NCBI GenBank assembly: GCA_027449685.1
Contig: DAIDLC010000006.1
Span: 1-64,000 of the forward strand
DNA: 64,000 nucleotides
Direction: 5' to 3'
Source: Ferrovaceae bacterium
GTDB taxonomy: Bacteria; Pseudomonadota; Gammaproteobacteria; Burkholderiales; Ferrovaceae
Shown: positions 10,159 through 18,774 of the stretch, one piece after another
How the letters are laid out: every line of letters starts with the position of its first letter
Position numbering within the stretch: position 1 is the first letter of the stretch
The notes under the pieces: model-generated
The model's input: only the letters and a program-made list of their open reading frames with translations
Database searches by the model: none
What the model was told of the DNA's origin: nothing
Made by a program: the position numbers and the translations under genes

Positions 10159-10578
10159 ATGGAACAACTTACAGCCATCCGGGTTTTTGAATCCTTGTCC
10201 TCCGGGATTCGGCTGGATGTGTACCGGCTTTTGGTGCGCCAGGGGATGGCGGGCATGGTTGCAGGCGAGATTGCTGTAACACTCGATGTGCCGCCGACCA
10301 ATTTGTCTTTCCACCTGAAAGCGCTTACACAGGCGCAGATGCTTAGCGTGGAACAGGAGGGGCGTTTTCAGCGCTACCGGGCCAATATACCTCTAATGCT
10401 GGACTTGATTGCCTACTTGACCGACGAGTGCTGCGCCGGCCACCCGGAGCAGTGTACCGATGGGCGTGCGCTCATCCGTTGCCCGGAGGCTGTTCCACCG
10501 CCATTGCCTGCCATGCGGGAAACCCCTGACAACACCCCTGTACTGGAGCCATCGCCTTGTCTGCCCAATGTGAAGTGA
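10159..10578 (+). CDS. arsR: ArsR family HTH transcriptional regulator
   Basis: LSSGIRLDVYRLLVRQGMAGMVAGEIAVTLDVPPTNLSFHLKALTQAQML; upstream of ACR3 transporter. Confidence 0.85.
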   Translation: MEQLTAIRVFESLSSGIRLDVYRLLVRQGMAGMVAGEIAVTLDVPPTNLSFHLKALTQAQMLSVEQEGRFQRYRANIPLMLDLIAYLTDECCAGHPEQCTDGRALIRCPEAVPPPLPAMRETPDNTPVLEPSPCLPNVK

Positions 10579-10604
10579 CCTTCAAAGAATTGTCTGGTTT
10601 GCCC

Positions 10605-11627
10605 ATGAGCGTTTTTGAACGTTATCTGACGCTATGGGTTTTTCTTTGTATTCTCATGGGAATCACCCTCGGGCAATTTTTTTCAGGGCCAATCCAGTTC
10701 ATCGGGCGCATGGAAATGGCACAAGTCAACCTTCCTGTGGGGCTGCTGATCTGGGTGATGATCATCCCCATGCTGGTCAAGGTAAACTTCGGCGCATTGC
10801 ACGAAGTGCGCCAACATGTGCGGGGCATTGGGGTCACGCTGTTCGTCAACTGGCTGGTCAAGCCGTTTTCCATGGCTTTTCTCGGGTGGGTATTCATCCG
10901 CAATCTGTTTTCCCCCCTGCTGCCAGCAGATCAGCTCGACAGCTACATTGCGGGGCTCATCCTGTTGGCTGCTGCGCCATGTACCGCGATGGTGTTTGTG
11001 TGGAGTCGCCTGACCAACGGGGACCCTCTGTTCACGCTGTCGCAAGTGGCGCTGAACGACAGCATCATGGTGGTGGCATTTGCGCCGCTGGTGGGTTTGT
11101 TACTGGGCATTTCCGCCATTACAGTTCCTTGGGATACGCTAATTACTTCCGTGGTGTTGTACATCGTGATTCCTGTCATCCTGGCCCAACTGTTGCGCCG
11201 ACAGCTATTATCCAGAGGCCAGAAGGCGTTTGATCAGGCGCTGGAAAGAATTGGCCCTTGGTCGATTACGGCCTTGCTGGCAACCCTGGTTCTGCTGTTT
11301 GCTTTTCAGGGTGCGGCCATTCTGAAACAGCCGCTGGTTATAGTGCTGCTGGCCGTACCGATTTTGATCCAGGTCTTTTTCAATTCAGCCTTGGCCTACT
11401 GGCTCAACCGCTTGGTGGGTGAAAAGCATAATGTGGCTTGCCCGTCGGCTCTGATCGGCGCCTCCAATTTTTTTGAGCTGGCCGTTGCTACGGCTATCAG
11501 CCTCTTTGGGTTTCACTCCGGAGCAGCACTGGCGACGGTGGTGGGTGTACTGATCGAGGTGCCGGTAATGCTGCTGGTGGTTCGGGTCGTGAATGCCTCG
11601 CGCGGCTGGTACGACAACCAGGGATAG
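10605..11627 (+). CDS. ACR3-family arsenite efflux permease
   Basis: MSVFERYLTLWVFLCILMGITLGQF, LLAAAPCTAMVFVWSRLTNGDPLFTLSQVALND. Confidence 0.9.
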   Translation: MSVFERYLTLWVFLCILMGITLGQFFSGPIQFIGRMEMAQVNLPVGLLIWVMIIPMLVKVNFGALHEVRQHVRGIGVTLFVNWLVKPFSMAFLGWVFIRNLFSPLLPADQLDSYIAGLILLAAAPCTAMVFVWSRLTNGDPLFTLSQVALNDSIMVVAFAPLVGLLLGISAITVPWDTLITSVVLYIVIPVILAQLLRRQLLSRGQKAFDQALERIGPWSITALLATLVLLFAFQGAAILKQPLVIVLLAVPILIQVFFNSALAYWLNRLVGEKHNVACPSALIGASNFFELAVATAISLFGFHSGAALATVVGVLIEVPVMLLVVRVVNASRGWYDNQG

Positions 11628-11739
11628 CTTTCTGCTATATTCCTTTGGGCAGCGTGGGTACTGCTGGATGCCCAGAGACTTGACTTCAGGATTGCGTATC
11701 GCCGCACAGCCAGCGTTATTGCTGAGGACGACGAGGGGT

Positions 11740-12432
11740 TCAATCCAGAAAATTTACCCACTCATCAAGGGGCGCACGCTCGGTGCGCAGCTGGTTTTCG
11801 GGGGCCTGGGGGGAACCATACCCCAAAGACATCCCGCAGAGCACTGTTTCGTTGGCGGGAATATCCAACTGTTCCCGGATGATGCGGTGAAACTGATTCA
11901 CCGAGGCTTGCGCGCAAGTGTCCAGCCCTCTGGCTTTGGCGGCCAGCATGAGGTTTTGCAGAAACATGCCGTAATCCAGCCAGCTACCGCGCCCCATGAT
12001 GCGATCTACGGTAAAGATCAGCCCCACTGGAGCGTCAAAGAATTTGTAGTTTCGGGCATGCTGTTCGTGCATGCGTTTGGCATCCCCTTTCTGAATACCC
12101 AGCAGACTGTAGAGGTCAATACCAACCTTGCGGCGCCGGTCGATATAGGGGGAGATCCATTTTTCGGGGTAGTAGTCATAGGGCTCGCTATGTGTGGAGG
12201 CTTCTTCCGGATCGTCAAAAGCGGCAATCAGGCGTTCGCTCAGGAGCTCTTTCCTTTTACCCATGAGGACCCAGGCTTTCCAAGGTTGAACATTGGTTCC
12301 GGAAGGGGCCCGAGACGCCACACGCAGGATATCCTCGATAGTGGAGCGGGGCACAGGAGTCGGGAGAAAGGCCCGACAGGAATAACGCGACTGGATGATG
12401 GTATCGACAACGGTATGCGCAGCAGAGGTCAC
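11740..12432 (-). CDS. Nitroreductase family protein
   Basis: IIQSRYSCRAFLPTPVP...ASRAPSGTNVQPWKAWV; C-terminal GMSLGYGSP. Confidence 0.85.
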   Translation of the reverse strand: MTSAAHTVVDTIIQSRYSCRAFLPTPVPRSTIEDILRVASRAPSGTNVQPWKAWVLMGKRKELLSERLIAAFDDPEEASTHSEPYDYYPEKWISPYIDRRRKVGIDLYSLLGIQKGDAKRMHEQHARNYKFFDAPVGLIFTVDRIMGRGSWLDYGMFLQNLMLAAKARGLDTCAQASVNQFHRIIREQLDIPANETVLCGMSLGYGSPQAPENQLRTERAPLDEWVNFLD

Positions 12433-12608
12433 GGCAGAGGATCCTTCCTGTACGAATGGTTGGGAATAAAGCGCCTGACGAGGCCGTTGGCATCCATGCG
12501 TCGCTCATGGCTTTGCCCTTGGATTATAAACCGAAATGCTGGGTCAACGAGAGCGTGGAAAAATCCTGGAAAAAATGAAATGATCAGGCAAAATTGGTCA
12601 TGGCGAAC

Positions 12609-13196
12609 TTAAAACAGCTCCAGATCGCCGGTGCTTACAGAAGCGAGATGGTTTTCGTGGATCAGGAAATCGATCGTTGCGGAGGGATCAGCGCAAATAC
12701 AGGAAGTTACCGTGAATTCGATATCGGAATTGATGGTTACCTGAAAAGAGAGTATGCGTGCCTGCTTTAATGTCGCAATGAAAGGCAGGCATCCTGGCGC
12801 GATTGAAAACGGAGTGGACATACCCACATGTTTAAAGTGCGGTGCCAGGCCGCGGTTTACTTCGCCACAAACCATGTTGGAAAATTCTGAGAAGGCATCG
12901 AGTAGGGCATGCTCCGAAACAAGGGCAGCCTCAGTACCGGGGATGTAATTGCTCTTGAAATAGTGTTCGGTCGCAACATCCTTTTTGAAATCGAAAAAGG
13001 TGATGATTCTAAACAGGTAAGAGGAGACGCTCAGTACCAGCAGATGGTTTGATACCGCGGGATTGTTATCCTTGAGCAAGGGATTGTTGGTGCCAGCATT
13101 CACGCTGAATGAATCATCAGGAGTTCTACGACAATTGTTATGCAAGGCGCTTTGATACAGTCGGTTGAACGACTGAATGGATTGCACGGAGATCAT
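12609..13196 (-). CDS. CheX-like chemotaxis phosphatase domain protein
   Basis: [12 protein letters not shown] (CheX-like E..N motif region); C-terminal GDLELF tail shared with 14425..15390. Confidence 0.5.
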   Translation of the reverse strand: MISVQSIQSFNRLYQSALHNNCRRTPDDSFSVNAGTNNPLLKDNNPAVSNHLLVLSVSSYLFRIITFFDFKKDVATEHYFKSNYIPGTEAALVSEHALLDAFSEFSNMVCGEVNRGLAPHFKHVGMSTPFSIAPGCLPFIATLKQARILSFQVTINSDIEFTVTSCICADPSATIDFLIHENHLASVSTGDLELF

Positions 13197-13966
13197 CTGA
13201 CGCTTTTCAATGACGAACTGGTATTCAAAATCCTATCTGCGGTTGCAAATAATCCAAATACGGCTGTTTTTATCATGTTGCCACTGGCCTGCAAATCCTG
13301 AAAAGTGGTGGTGGTTATGAAATCATTTTTATCCAGATCGTTTTTGAAATCTCGGGATAAAGTGGTGGAAGAAACAGACAACTGCCTGACCCGATCCGCA
13401 ACAACAGCAAAGCCGCGTCCGGCATCGCCTGCGCGCGCTGCTTCGATGGCTGCGTTCATGGCCAGTAAATCAACCATCTTGACGATTCTGGTAAACTCGT
13501 CGTTGCGGGATTTGAGCTCCCGATTGTTAAGTAGTATGGACTGCAATTCATCATGCCAGCGTTCGAAGGTTTTAATTATCCCAACCAGTGAGTCGATGTC
13601 CGATTTCAGTGCAGTATAGTCATTCAACAGGGTGTGGTGGATCTGCGAAAACTGCAGGGTAGTGGCGCTTCTGTTTTGCTCGAGCAGCATGGCCTGTTGG
13701 TTCTCTAATTCACGGACTTTATCCGCAAGTGTTTGTTCCTTCTCTTGCTGCAGGGCCACGATCTGAGCCTGCAATGCCTCGTTCTGGAGACCAAGCTGAA
13801 GAATGGTGGCATCGCGCGTATCAGCAACCTGCTCTGTGGGTTGAGTACTCTCCTCGGGGTTTTCTATAGTTACGAGGCGATTTCTTTGAAATCGTCTCGT
13901 AATAATTACGATGGCGCCTGCCACCACCACCATGCTGAATAGGAGGAAAATAAATAGGGAATCCAC
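13193..13966 (-). CDS. Minimal methyl-accepting-chemotaxis-like protein (TM anchor plus MCP hairpin tip)
   Basis: [34 protein letters not shown] signalling tip; one N-terminal TM helix; no ligand-binding domain. Confidence 0.8.
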   Translation of the reverse strand: MDSLFIFLLFSMVVVAGAIVIITRRFQRNRLVTIENPEESTQPTEQVADTRDATILQLGLQNEALQAQIVALQQEKEQTLADKVRELENQQAMLLEQNRSATTLQFSQIHHTLLNDYTALKSDIDSLVGIIKTFERWHDELQSILLNNRELKSRNDEFTRIVKMVDLLAMNAAIEAARAGDAGRGFAVVADRVRQLSVSSTTLSRDFKNDLDKNDFITTTTFQDLQASGNMIKTAVFGLFATADRILNTSSSLKSVR

Positions 13967-13991
13967 GAGAGTGACTCAGTGTGTGGCGTGG

Positions 13992-14357
13992 TTACCCAAC
14001 CAGCTTCTTGATGGAGGAGATAACTGCCGATCCGTTGAAGGGTTTGACAATCCATCCTTTTATTCCGGCAGCCTTACCCCGTTCTTTCATCGCGGGGCTA
14101 TTTTCTGTGGTTAGCATGATGATATGCAGCGATGCATTTTTCAGATCGTTGCGAACCTTTTCGGCCATCGTCAATCCATCCATGTTGGGCATGTTCACAT
14201 CGCACACCGCGAGCTTCAATGCGCTATCTGCCCGGATCTTGTCCAAACCATCTCGGCCATCCACGGCACTAGTAACAGTCAAGCCATTGGCCTTCAGAAA
14301 GTCGCATACTTCGTTTCTGACGGTGCTGGAATCATCAATCACAATGATCTGAGCCAT
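13992..14357 (-). CDS. CheY-like response regulator
   Basis: IIVIDDSSTVRNEV, LAVCDVNMPNMDG, TTENSPAMK, WIVKPF. Confidence 0.92.
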   Translation of the reverse strand: MAQIIVIDDSSTVRNEVCDFLKANGLTVTSAVDGRDGLDKIRADSALKLAVCDVNMPNMDGLTMAEKVRNDLKNASLHIIMLTTENSPAMKERGKAAGIKGWIVKPFNGSAVISSIKKLVG

Positions 14358-14424
14358 GTAGTATCCTTTGAGGTTGTTTGCTAGGAGTGAATGAGCCGGC
14401 CCTCGGGAGTCACGGCTCGCTTGA

Positions 14425-15390
14425 TCAGAATAATTCGAGTTCGCCCGAACTCACCAGGGCATCAACCGTCCTGTCGTCGTCGAATTCCTCAGGAGACCAG
14501 GCAAGGTTGAATACAAATCTTTGATGAATGGTGACGGAACCAATTTCTGGATTGTTTTCATCCCAGAGGGTGTACTTGAAACACAACTGAGGGTCGTCCG
14601 AGCCGAATGAAATATAGTTTCGACCATGGTTGATGATGATGGGAACCTGTATGCGCATGAGGCTGTTTTCGTGATGCATTCGCGTGGCAAATCGATTTTT
14701 GAAAGCGCCCCATACCATATTCGTGGCTTCGCCCAGCAAGTTGTTGATATCCCGAAAACCCACGCCCTCTTCGTGACCATCCCGATGTGTTATCAAGGTT
14801 TTGATATCCGCTTCGGAAGTTTGCAGCATCATGTAACCCCGACACCAATTACTATCAATCGAGATCAGTGTGAATAATTCACCATAAATGATTCGATCCT
14901 TGACAAGATAGGGAGGCTCCTGTTCAATTCTGCAGCCACGAAATGTGGACTCCAGGGCACTACGCGTCAATTCGGAAATTCCCCGGACCAGTTGACTGGG
15001 ATAAACGCGATAAAACAGGGAGTGCTCCAGCGTTGTCTGCAGGGGTTGAAGATCGGATAAGGTGTATACACAGCGGAAGATCATGCGGTCACAATCCGGT
15101 ATATCTGAAAGATCACCGCAATTTTCACGGCGCAGAAAGATGGGCAGCTCCGGGCGGCTGTTGTGAATCTGTCGCGCCAATTGGATCCCGGTGCCAAAAT
15201 ACTCGGAGAGCAGAATTCCCCCAAGGTCTACATTGGAATCCAGAATGGAAAGCACGCTGGCATCATCTCCATTTTGTGGGCGAATGCCGATCAAGCCAGC
15301 CGACTCGCAAAATGCTTTCAGTGCTATCAAGTGCTCTCCAGATTCCTCTAGCACCAGAACCTTGCTGACCAAAGAAGCCTGTGTGTTCAT
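14425..15390 (-). CDS. Pseudo-receiver + CheX-like domain protein
   Basis: N-terminal receiver-like fold without phospho-Asp; C-terminal INNLLGEATNMVWGAFKNRF CheX-like segment. Confidence 0.6.
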   Translation of the reverse strand: MNTQASLVSKVLVLEESGEHLIALKAFCESAGLIGIRPQNGDDASVLSILDSNVDLGGILLSEYFGTGIQLARQIHNSRPELPIFLRRENCGDLSDIPDCDRMIFRCVYTLSDLQPLQTTLEHSLFYRVYPSQLVRGISELTRSALESTFRGCRIEQEPPYLVKDRIIYGELFTLISIDSNWCRGYMMLQTSEADIKTLITHRDGHEEGVGFRDINNLLGEATNMVWGAFKNRFATRMHHENSLMRIQVPIIINHGRNYISFGSDDPQLCFKYTLWDENNPEIGSVTIHQRFVFNLAWSPEEFDDDRTVDALVSSGELELF

Positions 15391-15456
15391 TGTTGTTCCT
15401 TCAAACAAACGCATGATGATTAAACCTGCAATCCTGGAATCTGAAGTTGTTCGTCT

Positions 15457-17895
15457 CTAGGCCAAGATGTTTTCTTCGTCAATCCAGAAGGGTTTTAGAG
15501 CGTGACCCGAATTGCCTGCTGGATGAGTGTTTGGCCCGGGGTGCGCATAGTGTGTCACGAACTCTTTGGTGTTCATGTTTACGAAATGGTTGAGTGGAAG
15601 AGATACAACCAATTCAAAGGCTCTGTAATCACTGCCGGTGCGGTTGTCTGTAAAGCGAATGTCTACTGCGCCACCCTCCCGTTTGACAAAATTGAGGACA
15701 GCATCCATCCCAACGCCTCGCCCTGATACATTAGTCACAACCGATGCCGTAGAAAACCCGGGGCGAAAGATCGTTTGAGCGATTTCACGGTCGGTGTGAC
15801 TGTGCTGCGCACTCAACAGCCCTTTTTCCTTGGCGCTGGCATGGATTTTATTGAGGGCCAGCCCTTGGCCATCGTCCGCCAGGCAGAGTTCCATCATTTG
15901 TCCATTAGGTTGCATAGTGATCGTCAAAGTGCCACTGACCGGCTTTCCGGTTGCGCTGCGCACGGTTGGCGTCTCGATGCCATGATCCAGAGCATTGCGA
16001 ATCAGGTGTACAAAGATATTTTTCAAAACACTCGCAGCCTGATTTTTAACCACATATCCTCGGGCATCAATGAGGATGTTGGGAGTGGGCTTCTCCAGCT
16101 CCTGAGCCAGAGAGGGAAGACTGTCGGTAATGTCTTTAAGGACGTCGTGCAGTGACTCAGTTCCTAGCATGCGTAATACCCTGTGGACGGCTTCCCGGAC
16201 TTCGAGTAACTCATGCAAGTTCGACACATTCACTGATTCTAGCCGGCGTATGGTTTCTTGAATTTGATGCTTGTCCACTAATAAATAACGATCCACACTG
16301 CCGCGCCTGCCAGGACCCTTTCGGCCCAAACGGTCTTCGCTGAGTGTGGTGTAATGCACAAGCGTGTCCTTGACGGTTGCCAGTTCGCCGAGCAGTGTGG
16401 CCTGATCCCACGATGCCGAGGAGTCCTGTTTGCGAAGCGCATCATAGGTCTGTTCGGTCGCGTGAACGATATTGGCCAGATGCGCCAACCCGTAGGTGCG
16501 TGCATTGCCTTTGAGGGTATGCATGTTTCTGAACAGTTGAGCAATGACGTTGTGATCGTGGTTTTTGTGTTCCTGGATCAACTGACGATTTTCCTCAAGA
16601 AAATTCATCGAGCTCTTCATGCACTCATAAAATTTCTCCTGGCTAAGGGAAATGATCTCCCCAATGATTTCCAGTTCATGCTTTTTCTCGTTGGCCTCTG
16701 CAACCAGCATTCTCAATTCGGTGACATCACGCAGAGACAGCAACAGCCGATCGGTACAAGCAGAATCATTGACAATGGGAGACCAATTCAATTCGATGAC
16801 CTTCTTTCTTCCATCCGGCATTACCTTCTCAAATTCGGTTACCAGCAGATGTTCATTGAATTCGAAATTCATCAGGTCTTCGCCAATACAAGCCGAAATG
16901 GCTGCCTCCACTTGGGAAAGCACATTGGCCCCTAGCGAGGTGCCACTGAACACGACGTCCATCACCGGGTGATGCCCAATCTGGCTGGTTTCCAGAATGG
17001 ATTCGAGGTAGGCCGAGTATTCCGGGTGAATGATGTTTCCCGGAACGATCGTCAAAATCCCTTGAGGGATGTTCTGCAACATGGAATGAATATCTGTACT
17101 CTTCTGCTTGAGTAGTGCAGAGCTTTCCTGGATTTTTTCGATCATGGTATTGAAGGCAACCACGGACCGGCCGATTTCGTCTTCACGGTCGATTGGCAAG
17201 CGTCGGGAAAAATCCTGGCTGGATGCAATATCCGTCATCATGATCTGCATGCGGCTAATGGGCCGGACGATCCGTTGATACAGCAAGATTCCAACGCTGG
17301 CAAGAAGCAGGAGAGCCAAGAGGGTGACTGCAGATAATATGCCGACCGTATGGGAGAGGTTTTTTTTCAGTATGGCAATTGCGTCATCTTTGGTTCGGTT
17401 TTTTTCCGTGCGCAGCGTATCCAGAACCTGGCGTAGTTCGCGCTCGTAAACAAACACGTTAGCCGCCAAATTTGACTGGGCCAAATCGTCCTTGCCATCC
17501 AGTTTGAACTTTATGGAAGTATCAATCGCAGAAAAATATCCTTCCAGTTCATCCTTGGCTTCGTTGACGATGGCTTTTTGGGTGGTACTGTTAGCCTGCT
17601 GGAATTGCTGTTCCAGACCTAGTTGCAGTTGGGATTTTCGCTCAGCAAGCACGCGTTTGTTGTTTTCGGAGTCGCTATTCTTGGGTGTGTCTACAAAATA
17701 AATGGTGGCCAGCTGTACATCCTTGAGGAGTGAAACCAGGTCGGATGAAGCCAGTGCACTGGGTACCACTTGGTCTGTGATGGTGCGCACCTGACTGGCG
17801 CTGGATGAGGATTGATAAATCGCGTAGCCACCGATGGAACAGAGAGATACAAGGCTTAGCAGGACGAGTAACATAATGCTTTGACGAAGGCTCAT
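15457..17895 (-). CDS. Membrane HAMP - Hpt - HATPase (CheA-like) histidine kinase
   Basis: TM helices, HAMP-like RIVRPISRMQ, LFRNMHTLKGNARTYGL (Hpt), HLIRNALDHGIETP and DDGQGL, GRGVGMDAV (CheA-type HATPase); no CheW-like C-terminal domain seen. Confidence 0.85.
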   Translation of the reverse strand: MSLRQSIMLLVLLSLVSLCSIGGYAIYQSSSSASQVRTITDQVVPSALASSDLVSLLKDVQLATIYFVDTPKNSDSENNKRVLAERKSQLQLGLEQQFQQANSTTQKAIVNEAKDELEGYFSAIDTSIKFKLDGKDDLAQSNLAANVFVYERELRQVLDTLRTEKNRTKDDAIAILKKNLSHTVGILSAVTLLALLLLASVGILLYQRIVRPISRMQIMMTDIASSQDFSRRLPIDREDEIGRSVVAFNTMIEKIQESSALLKQKSTDIHSMLQNIPQGILTIVPGNIIHPEYSAYLESILETSQIGHHPVMDVVFSGTSLGANVLSQVEAAISACIGEDLMNFEFNEHLLVTEFEKVMPDGRKKVIELNWSPIVNDSACTDRLLLSLRDVTELRMLVAEANEKKHELEIIGEIISLSQEKFYECMKSSMNFLEENRQLIQEHKNHDHNVIAQLFRNMHTLKGNARTYGLAHLANIVHATEQTYDALRKQDSSASWDQATLLGELATVKDTLVHYTTLSEDRLGRKGPGRRGSVDRYLLVDKHQIQETIRRLESVNVSNLHELLEVREAVHRVLRMLGTESLHDVLKDITDSLPSLAQELEKPTPNILIDARGYVVKNQAASVLKNIFVHLIRNALDHGIETPTVRSATGKPVSGTLTITMQPNGQMMELCLADDGQGLALNKIHASAKEKGLLSAQHSHTDREIAQTIFRPGFSTASVVTNVSGRGVGMDAVLNFVKREGGAVDIRFTDNRTGSDYRAFELVVSLPLNHFVNMNTKEFVTHYAHPGPNTHPAGNSGHALKPFWIDEENILA

Positions 17896-17991
17896 TGGCG
17901 CATATTCTCCTGTCTCAAGGACCTTTCATGCAATGAACGTGAATGACAGTTAACACTGCTCGATGCGTATGTTTGCATAGGGACGTTGCAT

Positions 17992-18028
17992 CGATATGAC
18001 AATGACCCGTCACGATATGACAATGACC
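17992..18028. promoter_or_regulatory. Two perfect 16-bp direct repeats, 21-bp period
   Basis: CGATATGACAATGACC at 17992-18007 and 18013-18028, between divergent chemosensory clusters. Confidence 0.75.
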
Positions 18029-18120
18029 ACTACACCAAAGTGCGCTATGAGCATTCAGTGCAGCGCATAGCCATAATCATGGTCTGTTGCACTGTCGTTT
18101 TTCTTTTAGGAAAATTGTAA

Positions 18121-18597
18121 ATGTTCTTTACACGCGCATGGATTCTCTGGCTGTTTTTATTCCTGGGTTCCATAGGCATGGCGAAGGCCCAAGAGGCGCT
18201 GACGCCTGTGGGTAACTGGCTAACCTATGATGATGCTACCGGAGAACTAGCGAGCCAGGTCGAGATCAGGCCCGTGAACGACACGCTGAGCGGACGCGTG
18301 ATCAGAATTTACAAACATTCCACGCCAGATCAACAGCGTTGTACGAAGTGTACCGATTACCGTAAAAATCAGCCGATTCTGGGGATGGAAATCCTCCATG
18401 GCGCCCACAAGGTAGAAGGAGAAAACGTGTGGGAGGGAGGGAAAATTCTGGATCCCGAAGCAGGCCATGAATACACGTTGCGTTTAACACCCGTGGAGGG
18501 GGGGGACAAATTGAAAGTGCGGGGCAGTTTTGGTTTTTTTTACCGAACGCAGCTCTGGATCCGAACCTTTCCCCTACAAAACCCAGCCAGTCCGTGA
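18121..18597 (+). CDS. DUF2147 family secreted protein
   Basis: Signal peptide; GNWLTYDDATGELASQVEI...ILDPEAGHEYTLRLTPVEGGDKLKVRGSFGFFYRTQLW. Confidence 0.7.
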   Translation: MFFTRAWILWLFLFLGSIGMAKAQEALTPVGNWLTYDDATGELASQVEIRPVNDTLSGRVIRIYKHSTPDQQRCTKCTDYRKNQPILGMEILHGAHKVEGENVWEGGKILDPEAGHEYTLRLTPVEGGDKLKVRGSFGFFYRTQLWIRTFPLQNPASP

Positions 18598-18774
18598 AAG
18601 TCGGTATTGCGGGCACGCTTGCGTGAGGCGAAAATATGCGGTATACCGCTGTATCGTAGAACGATTCAGATTATCCTCAGTGTCTTTACCTGCATTCAAC
18701 CGAATCGCCGACCATCGCGTCGGTGGCTTTTCACTCGCAGATGCTCTGGCATCTGCGTTGCCGGATTAATGCCC

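Noticed and set aside
11593-12612. 339-aa plus-strand ORF
   Set aside because: Antisense to the clear nitroreductase gene
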